From Bacteroidetes bacterium UBA6661 (lineage in GTDB: Bacteria; Bacteroidota; Bacteroidia; AKYH767-A; OLB10): a stretch of DNA of 16,632 nucleotides. A program made the position numbers and the translations under genes. The DNA lies in NCBI GenBank assembly GCA_002455375.1, contig DKKR01000079.1, positions 1 to 16,632 of the forward strand. The letters run 5' to 3'. Position 1 is the first letter of the stretch, and the number at the start of each line of letters is the position of its first letter. The notes under the pieces are model-generated. The model had not been told where the DNA came from and searched no databases. It worked only from the letters and a program-made list of their open reading frames with translations. Positions 6,219 to 13,900 of the stretch are shown here, one piece after another.

Positions 6219-9200
6219 ATGAAAAATCAATCCAAAATAATTATTGTTATTGCCGTTCTGTTTATTTCAACCACAAATATTAAAGCACAGAACAATGCCA
6301 TCATTGATATAAATGCTCAATTAAGAGGCTTATTTTCTCCTCTTGCCAAACCTAATCCGTCTTTAGAATTTCTTTACGATATGTCAGCTAAGGTTTCTGA
6401 TAGTGTTTTTTATACAACGTTTTGCAAAGACACTTTAGAAACTCCAATGTGGCAAAGTATTTATGACGAGATGTATCATACTGCATACGATACATCTTGG
6501 TTGCCCATTCCTGACGACTTCTTTTTATCAGGAAATAATTTTTATTCTGATACAATTCCAATGGGTATCTTGAATTTTGGTTTCTACAAATTTCTTGATG
6601 ATGCAATGACCACAAACATTTATTTTAACTTTGATACTGTAAATGATATATTAACAGATAAGTATCCGCGTCCCGGCTTTCCTTACATTGATAGCAATTT
6701 ATTTGTAGCTGCCCCAATGATTGCGAGTGCTCAATTTTCAAATCCGGTATATAGAGTTGACCCTCAGTTTATTTTGTTTGATGCGCTGAATGCTGGAATT
6801 TACCTGCATGGAGAAGGTATTCTGAAAATTGATTTTGGTGATGGAAATGGTTGGATACAGTTTGACCCAACTATTATTACCAACTGGCATGTCCAGTATG
6901 CTTCAGCAGGTGAAAAGTTAATTCAAACTGCAATATTCGACCATGGTAATGACATGCTTTTTTACTCGCTTTCCAGAATTGTGATTGTTTCAGGCACAGC
7001 AAGTATTCCGCCTGACCAATATATTGAATCCGAAGGGTTAATTGTAGGATATTATGGTGGTTGCAATTCACAAGGTATCTCTGCAAAAACTGTTATCTAT
7101 TTATCAGGTATAGATATATTAGATTTTATCCCATCAAAAAACAGAACCATTGCAACAATTTATTCCGAAATGATTAAGCAGGACAATATTGTTCAGCTCA
7201 AGAATCAAGGTTATGGCTTCATAGTTGTTGACTATGCAAATAGCAGGATTGATGTAAGGTTTAATGCACTCTATTTTGTTAATTTATTAGAAAATCTAAA
7301 ATGTCTTTTACAAGATATAAACCAGCAGCAATTTGTTGTAATGGGTGAAAGTATGGGAGGATTAGTTGCGCGTTTTGCTCTGACATATATGGAATCAGAA
7401 TATTATATGCAACAAAACACATCTCCGTTTTTTGTTGACCAATTTGATTTAAACAACATTCCCTATTTGGCGCTGCATCCGAATATTTATAATATGCCTT
7501 CACAGTGGTGTCGCACAGAAAAGATGCACAACACCAGACTTTTCATCACGCTTGATACACCTCATCAGGGAGCAAATATTCCAATGTCTATGCAGTACGC
7601 TTACAAAACCGGAATAGATGTCCTAAGCAGATTTATAAGTTTTGATTTAAGACTTTTAACGAACGCTTTTAATCTTTTTCTTGACGGGCAAGCAGCACAA
7701 CAAATGCTGATATATCACATTGATACAAAATCAGGAAGCCCATTCTATTATAATTATGATTCAAAAAGCGACAAGTATTTTTTCTTTGACCAATTAAATG
7801 CTTTAGAAAATTATCCACAGTATGCTAAAGTGATTGCAATGTCTCAGGGCTCAATGTCAGGCGAAATGCAAAGAAACAACTACACAGGTAGCGACCGCAA
7901 CCCCGGTGACAGGCTGTTGGATTTTAGTGCAGATTTGTATGCAAGAGTTTTATGGCTAAAAGTACCAATTTTCGGAGGTGACTTAGAATGCAAAACCAAT
8001 CCTAATGGCAACGGACATATCTTTCTTGCTCAGGCAGGTTGGTATGGTATAAGAATTAAATTGAAATGGTTTGGAATTAAAGTTACTATTGGATATAACT
8101 CTTTACTTTATGTAAATGAATATGCAAACTTACTTCCTTATTGCGTTAATCCTGGTGGAATTTTTGGCGACCCTGATTTTATAAGTACAACACCATCTCA
8201 AGGTGGATTTAATCTCTCAAACAATTATTGGCTTCTTAACTTTTTTCATTGCAGCCATACTGTAAACGGCAATGGTTGTGTTGACTTTGATTCTCACTTA
8301 GGACTAAACGGTTTTCTTTCAACTAATTTTGATTATTCGCTGTGCTCTGATGGTTTGCAATTTGGATTTGTACCTGTTCAGTCAGCATTGGATTATGGAG
8401 TTCTCGGAGGCATCCCTTTAAATTTTGATATTGTTTCCGAAAATATTAACACAAAACTTTCAAATACTCCAACCGACATGATGATTGGTGCATACAATAA
8501 CTTCACAGCCACATACCCCAATCTTAGCCATGTTGGATTCAGAAACAATTATGTCTATAATCTCACCGACCAACCTAACAACGGGCCTCATTTTTGTACT
8601 TACTATTCTTGTATTGGTAATAACGAAAATGTTGAGCGTAGCTTGTTAAATTCCGAAATTGGGGATGAAAATTTATTTCTTGAAAACGTAACCTTGCATT
8701 GGGAAACAGAATATCAACCTGAGTATGATATGTTTGTTAATGTTAGGAATCCGCGGTATGAATATCCAAGTCAGCCATATTCAAATTTAAATTATATGTT
8801 TCTGGGAGTTTATTCCAAAGAAGACCCGTATATAATTGACAATTCAGGCTACGCAACCTTCTATTTTGATGGAGCCAATACCCCAACTGGTACAGGGTTT
8901 GTTTACGACCCACCATACACAGGAAATTACAATCATATAGACCAACCGCTTTCCGTTTGCTGTGAAAACTTTATGGAACGAAAAGCAAACACAACTAAGA
9001 AGAAACCAAACCTTGTAAGCAGTTTGGAAATTTTTCCAAATCCGAATGATGGACAACAAGTTGTTTTGAATTTTCGCTTTAAAGAATATGGGCAGGTAAA
9101 CTTTTCTTTATACAATTCGACAGGTATATTAATTGGAAGTGAGATACTCAAAACTAAAGATGCAAGCACTCCAACGACTTCTGTTTTAAATTTAAGCAAT

Positions 9201-9287
9201 AGAATTTTTGCATCAGGCTTATATTACATTCAACTCATAAGTGACAAAGGAGAAACTCTTTCACAAAAAATAATAGTTAACAAATAA
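6219..9287 (+). CDS. T9SS-exported alpha/beta-hydrolase (PGAP1/lipase-like) with C-terminal sorting domain
   Basis: The 1022-residue product starts at ATG 6219 because a signal peptide follows at once (MKNQSKIIIVIAVLFISTTN, cut after KAQ); an upstream in-frame GTG at 6135 would bury it. Residues ~290-620 look like an alpha/beta-hydrolase: GYGFIVVDYANSRIDVRFNA, then GESMGG with the nucleophile candidate Ser378 and LVARFALTYME, then DTPHQGAN (His449), a block seen in esterases and lipases of the PGAP1 type. Acid and His partners of the triad cannot be placed with certainty. The last ~88 residues (from EIFPNPNDG, through LYNSTGILI, to GLYYIQLISDKGETLSQKIIVNK) are a type A T9SS sorting domain, so the protein should cross the outer membrane and be surface-attached or released. 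Substrate unknown. It is markedly AT-rich and lies in the island; the lipoprotein gene follows on the same strand. Confidence 0.8.
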   Translation: MKNQSKIIIVIAVLFISTTNIKAQNNAIIDINAQLRGLFSPLAKPNPSLEFLYDMSAKVSDSVFYTTFCKDTLETPMWQSIYDEMYHTAYDTSWLPIPDDFFLSGNNFYSDTIPMGILNFGFYKFLDDAMTTNIYFNFDTVNDILTDKYPRPGFPYIDSNLFVAAPMIASAQFSNPVYRVDPQFILFDALNAGIYLHGEGILKIDFGDGNGWIQFDPTIITNWHVQYASAGEKLIQTAIFDHGNDMLFYSLSRIVIVSGTASIPPDQYIESEGLIVGYYGGCNSQGISAKTVIYLSGIDILDFIPSKNRTIATIYSEMIKQDNIVQLKNQGYGFIVVDYANSRIDVRFNALYFVNLLENLKCLLQDINQQQFVVMGESMGGLVARFALTYMESEYYMQQNTSPFFVDQFDLNNIPYLALHPNIYNMPSQWCRTEKMHNTRLFITLDTPHQGANIPMSMQYAYKTGIDVLSRFISFDLRLLTNAFNLFLDGQAAQQMLIYHIDTKSGSPFYYNYDSKSDKYFFFDQLNALENYPQYAKVIAMSQGSMSGEMQRNNYTGSDRNPGDRLLDFSADLYARVLWLKVPIFGGDLECKTNPNGNGHIFLAQAGWYGIRIKLKWFGIKVTIGYNSLLYVNEYANLLPYCVNPGGIFGDPDFISTTPSQGGFNLSNNYWLLNFFHCSHTVNGNGCVDFDSHLGLNGFLSTNFDYSLCSDGLQFGFVPVQSALDYGVLGGIPLNFDIVSENINTKLSNTPTDMMIGAYNNFTATYPNLSHVGFRNNYVYNLTDQPNNGPHFCTYYSCIGNNENVERSLLNSEIGDENLFLENVTLHWETEYQPEYDMFVNVRNPRYEYPSQPYSNLNYMFLGVYSKEDPYIIDNSGYATFYFDGANTPTGTGFVYDPPYTGNYNHIDQPLSVCCENFMERKANTTKKKPNLVSSLEIFPNPNDGQQVVLNFRFKEYGQVNFSLYNSTGILIGSEILKTKDASTPTTSVLNLSNRIFASGLYYIQLISDKGETLSQKIIVNK

Positions 9288-9291
9288 TTTA

Positions 9292-9360
9292 AATCAAAGC
9301 AGTTCGCAGCTATGCGAACTGCTTTTAATTTTTATTGAAAATGAAAAAATATATAATAAA
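9292..9360 (+). repeat. 69-bp hairpin/leader/start repeat, copy 1
   Basis: This unit comprises a 12-bp-stem hairpin, TTAATTTTTATTGAAA, the start ATG and the first seven codons of the lipoprotein gene. It recurs at 10035-10103, 743 bp downstream, with 64 of 69 positions equal. Four of the five differences are the hairpin loop, which is GCTA here and TAGC (its reverse complement) there. Confidence 0.9.
9297..9335 (+). terminator. Strong hairpin with T-rich tail between lipase-like and lipoprotein genes
   Basis: AAGCAGTTCGCA (9297-9308) and TGCGAACTGCTT (9313-9324) form a perfect 12-bp stem with loop GCTA, followed by TTAATTTTTATT. It looks like an intrinsic terminator for the lipase-like gene, yet the next ATG is only 16 bp past the stem, leaving no room for a separate promoter. 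It may therefore be an intercistronic or 5'-leader element. Confidence 0.75.
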
Positions 9361-10009
9361 TATAAAATTTCTTGCATTGTCAAGTTTAGTTCTAATCTTT
9401 CAATCCTGTAAGAAAGATACAGATTCTCCCGGTGATGGACCAACTTATACAATTACTGGACGATTGTTTGAGGATTGCAATATGCAGCCTGTCGCAAATC
9501 AGAAGATTGATTTGTTTCAAGAGTATTCAACAGGGTTAGATGGTAATTTGAATGGAGGGATTCTCGCTCAAACTACAACTGATGCAAATGGGAACTTTAA
9601 GTTCGACTTTAAAGATATGGATGGATTCACTGAGAGCATTAGAATTCCAGCAGGGCAAGGTTATACAAAGTTATTTCAAAATATTCCGCAAAATCAAAGT
9701 CTATTTGATTTAAGAGTATATAAATCCCCTACCACAAATATTAAAGTTAACTTAATTGTTAATAATAGCTATACAAATTTAGATACTCTTCGGCTTACAG
9801 ATTTCAACAATCTTAGTACACCTTATAAAATTTCAGGACCATTTACAAGCAGTTTATTATATGAATCAGTAGATTTTCCGATACTAAATTTTGGTTATCC
9901 GCAAAACATCTTGAACTTTGGCTATAAATTAAACAACAATTCAGAAGTTATGAGCACGCCAACAATAACGACCTGTGGTATTACTAATATTGAGGTTGTG
10001 ATTAATTAA
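9341..10009 (+). CDS. Lipoprotein with a carboxypeptidase-regulatory/Cna-B-like domain
   Basis: The 222-residue product begins MKKYIINIKFLALSSLVL and has a lipobox IFQSC, so Cys23 is the likely lipidation site, followed by charged KKDTDSPGDGP. ATG 9341 is chosen over the in-frame TTG at 9335, which would add only Met-Lys. Residues ~35-90 (TITGRLFEDCNMQPVANQKI ... TTDANGNFKFDF) have the shape of a carboxypeptidase-regulatory-like or Cna-B fold, common in Bacteroidota surface lipoproteins. The rest is beta-rich without known motifs, with two further Cys. The gene lies between two copies of the same hairpin/leader unit, and an aborted copy of its start occurs at 10084. Its codon use and AT-richness match the lipase-like gene, so the two likely arrived together. 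Function unknown; a helper or anchor for the secreted hydrolase is only a guess. Confidence 0.75.
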   Translation: MKKYIINIKFLALSSLVLIFQSCKKDTDSPGDGPTYTITGRLFEDCNMQPVANQKIDLFQEYSTGLDGNLNGGILAQTTTDANGNFKFDFKDMDGFTESIRIPAGQGYTKLFQNIPQNQSLFDLRVYKSPTTNIKVNLIVNNSYTNLDTLRLTDFNNLSTPYKISGPFTSSLLYESVDFPILNFGYPQNILNFGYKLNNNSEVMSTPTITTCGITNIEVVIN

Positions 10010-10034
10010 AAGAATAAACATTAGTATAATATTC

Positions 10035-10103
10035 AATCCAAGCAGTTCGCATAGCTGCGAACTGCTTTTAATTTTTATTGAAAATGAAAAAATATATAAT
10101 AAA
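10035..10103 (+). repeat. 69-bp hairpin/leader/start repeat, copy 2
   Basis: This is the second copy of the unit at 9292-9360. Identity stops at AATAAA (10103), exactly where the IS30-like remnant begins. The 5' mismatch is C at 10039, and the four loop bases are inverted. Confidence 0.9.
10040..10078 (+). terminator. Hairpin with T-rich tail after the lipoprotein gene
   Basis: The stem is AAGCAGTTCGCA (10040-10051) with TGCGAACTGCTT (10056-10067), loop TAGC, and the T-rich tail is the same as in copy 1. It lies 30 bp after the lipoprotein stop and can act as its terminator. Confidence 0.75.
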
Positions 10104-10107
10104 CTAA
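10084..10107 (+). pseudogene. Aborted duplicate of the lipoprotein start
   Basis: The duplicated leader runs into ATG and six further codons (MKKYIIN) and then a TAA formed by the abutting IS-like sequence. It shows that a second lipoprotein-type gene once began here or that this end was copied by recombination. Confidence 0.7.
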
Positions 10108-10116
10108 GTTCTAACA

Positions 10117-10219
10117 TCAAGTTTCACACAAAAATACTTCTTTAGGAGGTTTGAAGTTTAATTTTTTACGTGGTCTGTTGTTCAAGTCATTTTCAATTTG
10201 TTTAATTTGATAATGGTTT
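10117..10219 (-). pseudogene. C-terminal remnant of an IS30-family transposase
   Basis: On the minus strand the frame reads YQIKQIENDLNNRPRKKL, then NFKPPKEVFLCET and a stop at 10117-10119. LNNRPRKxLxFxxPxEVF is the hallmark C-terminus of IS30-family DDE transposases. Only about 34 codons remain; the DDE catalytic residues and the start are missing. The frame is cut at 10219/10220, where the right copy of the 493-bp repeat begins. The likely IS end lies at 10104-10116, just past the truncated lipoprotein start, but I cannot identify an inverted repeat. Confidence 0.75.
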
Positions 10220-10260
10220 ATAGTATTAATCAGTCCTTTAAACTGAATGGCACACAATAA
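10220..10260 (+). pseudogene. Last 41 bp of engB, copied
   Basis: This fragment equals the last 12-13 codons and stop of engB (SINQSFKLNGTQ). It has no upstream coding part and is a passenger of the direct repeat. It suggests that the repeat, including the neighbouring small gene, derives from the engB side of the locus. Confidence 0.9.
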
Positions 10261-10271
10261 GAACGGAAAAG

Positions 10272-10652
10272 CTACTTTACTGCATCTTGCCTATTGGTAT
10301 TTTCAGTTGCATTAGCAACAGGCAACAGTTTAAAATAAGTTGCTTTAAAACGGTTGTTTACCACTTCACCCTGAACTTCGGCTTTGCGAACAGCTACACA
10401 AAAACCATTGTCATCGTGCGGATGTCCGAATTCAAAAATCGAAACACCATCAACATACATCGCTTTACCATTAATGCGTACAGCCAAATCGCAGTCATTA
10501 CCGGGTAAATCAAACTTACACTCACCACAAGTGGCTTCAACGCTCATCAACGCTTTTGATGAATCGGGTTTTGAAGCCAATTTAGAGGCCACCTGTGCCT
10601 GAACACTGAGAGAAAACATACCCAACAAGAATGAAAGAAATAAGTACTTCAT
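10272..10652 (-). CDS. Small secreted Cys-containing protein, DUF6370-like (right copy)
   Basis: The 126-residue product is the same as the left copy except for Val instead of Gly at residue 125 and one base in the leader. The signal peptide, C42xxC45, C54, HPH and C85 are all kept, and so is the -7 box. It is therefore probably functional. It is transcribed away from ileS, and the region upstream of its promoter differs from that of the left copy, so expression may differ. Confidence 0.8.
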   Translation of the reverse strand: MKYLFLSFLLGMFSLSVQAQVASKLASKPDSSKALMSVEATCGECKFDLPGNDCDLAVRINGKAMYVDGVSIFEFGHPHDDNGFCVAVRKAEVQGEVVNNRFKATYFKLLPVANATENTNRQDAVK

Positions 10653-10681
10653 GATATCCTATTGTTTAAAATGAAACACTA

Positions 10682-10689
10682 CAAATATA
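10682..10689 (-). promoter_or_regulatory. Candidate -7 box for the right DUF6370-like copy
   Basis: TATATTTG on the minus strand is the same box as in the left copy, 29 bp before the ATG. Confidence 0.5.
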
Positions 10690-10712
10690 ACCAATTATAT
10701 GGTGGGAATTTA

Positions 10713-10941
10713 CTTTTCTATATCAGGAGTGCCCCCTGTCAGCAGGAAAGAAATCGGTTAGATTAGTCCCTTTGATGGCCCACAATTAGCACATTTCAGG
10801 CTTGTACAACCTATGAAAGTTGCAGCAAGGCTGCTAATAATTTGTCCACTTTTTTCTTGGAATTCCACACGAGGGCGGGTGGGAATAGCAGCAAAGGCAG
10901 CATATAACCTTTTCTACAGAGTGACCAATGGATTTACTTTT
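10713..10941. other. Intergenic region upstream of ileS, no recognised gene
   Basis: It holds G/C-rich words (GTGCCCCCTGTC, GAGGGCGGGTGGG) unlike the island and a small GCAGC-AAG-GCTGC hairpin near 10822-10834. A minus-strand frame from GTG 10868 to a stop at 10758 encodes 36 residues ending GCTSLKCANCGPSKGLI; I found no support for translation. I looked for T-box motifs ahead of ileS and saw none. Confidence 0.4.
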
Positions 10942-10949
10942 TACCTTTG
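10942..10949 (+). promoter_or_regulatory. Candidate -7 box for ileS
   Basis: TACCTTTG is an exact TAnnTTTG match 23 bp before the ATG at 10973. It lies downstream of the in-frame ATG at 10928, which argues for the later start. Confidence 0.55.
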
Positions 10950-10972
10950 CAATCTTTGTAAAAACAGTGATA

Positions 10973-13900
10973 ATGAATCATAAACCATATCCTGAATTCA
11001 AGCAGTTAGACCTTGCCGGCATTGCAAAAGAAATTCTCACAAAATGGGATGCCGAAAAAACATTTGAGCAGAGCATCACTTTGCGTGAGGGCTCCGGGGC
11101 TTTTACCTTTTACGAAGGTCCACCCAGCGCCAATGGTCTGCCAGGCATTCACCATGTGATGGGACGTGCCATTAAAGATATTTTCTGCCGCTTTAAAACA
11201 CTGCAAGGCTATCAGGTTAAACGCAAAGGCGGATGGGATACCCATGGCTTACCTATTGAATTAAGTGTGGAAAAAACCTTAGGCATCACCAAAGAAGACA
11301 TTGGCAAAAAAATTTCTGTAGAAGAATATAATAAAGCCTGCCGCAAAGAGGTGATGAAGTATAAAGAAGTGTGGGATGACCTCACCCGTAAAATGGGTTA
11401 TTGGGTTGACCTTGATAAGCCCTATATCACTTTTGAAAATGGATATATTGAAACTTGCTGGTATTTGTTAAAAGAGCTGTATAAAAAAAATCTTTTGTAC
11501 AAAGGCTACACCATACAGCCTTACTCACCGGCTGCCGGAACAGGACTCAGCTCGCATGAGTTGAACCAGCCCGGAACCTATAAAATGGTAAAAGACACTA
11601 CTATAGTTGCGCAGTTTAAAATTAAAAAAGAATCATTGCCAGAAAACTTAGCATCACAGCTTAGTGATATTAAAAGTGATTTTTACTTTCTTGCATGGAC
11701 CACCACACCCTGGACATTACCCTCCAACAGTGCTTTAGCAGTTGGCGAAAAAATAAATTATGTGTGGGTGCAAACGTTTAATCAATACACCAACAAACCT
11801 ATTGTAGTAGTGCTTGCCAAAGATTTGTTTGCAAAATATTTTAGTGAGAAAAATACAGCACTTAGTCTTGATGATTTTAAACCCGGTGACAAACAAATTC
11901 CTTTTAAAGTAGTTGCAGAATGTAAAGGTTCTGCGCTGACAGGAATTGTCTATGAACAACTTTTGCCCTATGTAGAACCTGATGGAAAGGCTTTTGTTGC
12001 CGTTGCAGGAGATTTTGTCAGTACAGAAGATGGAACAGGTATTGTTCACCTTGCTCCCACCTTTGGTGCAGACGATTTTCGTACCGCCAAACAACAAGGC
12101 ATAGAAGCTATTTTGGTGAAAGATGAAACAGGAAATGCCATGCCTCTGGTGGATAAACGTGGGCGATTTGTTAGTGAGGTAACTGATTTTTCCGGTGAAT
12201 TTGTGAAAGAAGAATACCTTTCGGAAGAGGAGAAAGAACAAGAACGGCAAAAACAAAACAGAGATAAATACTTGTCGGTAGATGAGCGTATAGCCATCAA
12301 ACTAAAACAGGAAAACAAAGCTTTTAAAGTTGAGAAGTACGAACACAACTACCCACACTGCTGGCGAACAGACAAGCCTGTACTTTACTATCCGCTCGAC
12401 AGTTGGTTTATACGCACTACTGCATGCAGAGAGCAAATGATAGCACTTAATAAGACTATCAACTGGAAACCTGAGTCAACAGGAACAGGAAGGTTTGGTA
12501 ACTGGCTCGAAAATCTGGTTGACTGGAATCTGTCGCGTTCGCGCTACTGGGGCATACCCCTTCCGATATGGCGAAGTGAGGATGAGAAAGAAGAAAAATG
12601 CATTGGCTCTATTGGTGAACTTCGAAAAGAAATTGAAAAAGCAATTGCCGCTGGGGTGATGGATGCCAAACATTTAGAACATGTTGATGCTTCAAAATCT
12701 GACTTTGACCTTCACCGCCCTTATGTGGACAATATTGTTCTGATATCAGATACAGGCCAAAAAATGTTTCGTGAAACCGACTTGATAGATGTTTGGTTTG
12801 ACAGTGGCGCCATGCCCTATGCACAATGGCAATTAGATCAGGATAAATTAAGTAAAGGCTTACCTATGCCGTTCAATGAAGGTTTTAACACCGGCTATCC
12901 TGCCGATTTTATTGCCGAAGGTGTTGACCAGACACGCGGTTGGTTTTTTACCTTACATGCTATTGCAGTGATGCTGTTTGATTCAGTAGCTTTTAAAAAT
13001 GTTGTGTCAAACGGATTGGTACTCGATAAAAACGGAAATAAAATGAGCAAACGCTTAGGCAATGCTGTTGATCCGTTTGAAACAATTGGTAAGTATGGCC
13101 CGGATGCCACTCGATGGTATATGATAAGCAATGCACAACCCTGGGACAATCTCAAATTTAACGTAGATGGCATTACCGAAGTACAACGAAAATTTTTCGG
13201 AACCCTTTACAATACTTATTCGTTTTTTGCATTGTATGCCAATATTGATGGTTTTGTTCCTGATGAAAAAAATAAAATCCCCTTGCATGACCGGCCTGAA
13301 TTGGATCGCTGGATACTATCAAAACTTAACAATTTAGTGCAGCGTGTCACAGAAAGTCTGGACGATTATGAGCCTACCTTTGCAGCCCGTCTGATAGAAG
13401 AATTTGTGGATGAGCATCTCAGCAATTGGTACGTACGTCTTTCACGCAGACGTTTTTGGCGCAGCGAAATGAATACTGATAAACAATCGGCTTATGAAAC
13501 GTTGTTTGAATGTCTAAAGGTTACGGCACAACTGATGAGCCCTGTGGCACCATTCTTTTCTGACTGGCTGTACAGAAACCTTACCGATAGCCTGCGCAGC
13601 AATGCCATTGCAGCAAAAACTCCTTTGCAATATTCCTCTGTACACCTTACTTATCTGACCAAAGCAGAAACTAATATGATTGATGCTGCATTGGAGGAAA
13701 GAATGGATTTTGCACAGCGTATTTCGAGCATGGTGCTGGCATTACGCAAGAAAGTAAACATCAGAGTGCGGCAGCCATTACAAAAAATACTCATTCCTGT
13801 GGACAGCACACAGCAGCAAAAGGCTATTGAACAGGTGGAAAAACTCATTCTCACAGAGGTAAATGTGAAAGAAATGGAGTTTATCACCGATACCTCAGGG

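Larger units (their letters stand above)
5778..10219. mobile_element. AT-rich island bounded by the 493-bp direct repeats
   Basis: The DNA between the repeats looks foreign to its flanks. Hand-counted G+C is 17/60 at 6541-6600 and 19/60 at 7381-7440, against 24/60 at 5041-5100 and 24/60 at 13321-13380. It carries a T9SS lipase-like gene, a lipoprotein gene, a duplicated hairpin/leader unit and an IS30 transposase remnant, and it separates engB from ileS. No intact integrase or transposase is present, so it cannot move by itself. Homologous integration of a circle through the shared 493 bp would explain the structure; tandem duplication followed by a second insertion is an alternative. Only the repeat structure is directly seen. 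Confidence 0.55.
10220..10712. repeat. 493-bp direct repeat, right copy
   Basis: It matches 5285-5777 at 491 of 493 positions by direct reading. It starts inside an engB-derived tail and ends at GGGAATTTA, after which the sequence (CTTTTCTATATCAGG) differs from the left copy. Confidence 0.95.

Noticed and set aside
9297..10067. Integron attC sites in the two hairpins
   Set aside because: The stems lack the paired RYYYAAC/GTTRRRY core boxes (GTTCGCA does not fit) and no integron integrase is in the window.
10758..10868. 36-residue minus-strand frame ending GCTSLKCANCGPSKGLI
   Set aside because: It has a GTG start, no promoter box or neighbour support, and no family that I recognise. It could be a decayed gene end.
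10713..10972. T-box riboswitch ahead of ileS
   Set aside because: No T-box sequence or terminator/antiterminator pair is visible, and the TAnnTTTG box lies only 23 bp before the ATG.
11735..12348. Minus-strand frames of 100-173 codons inside ileS
   Set aside because: They are shadows of a gene with clear class I synthetase motifs over its full length; their products show no domain.
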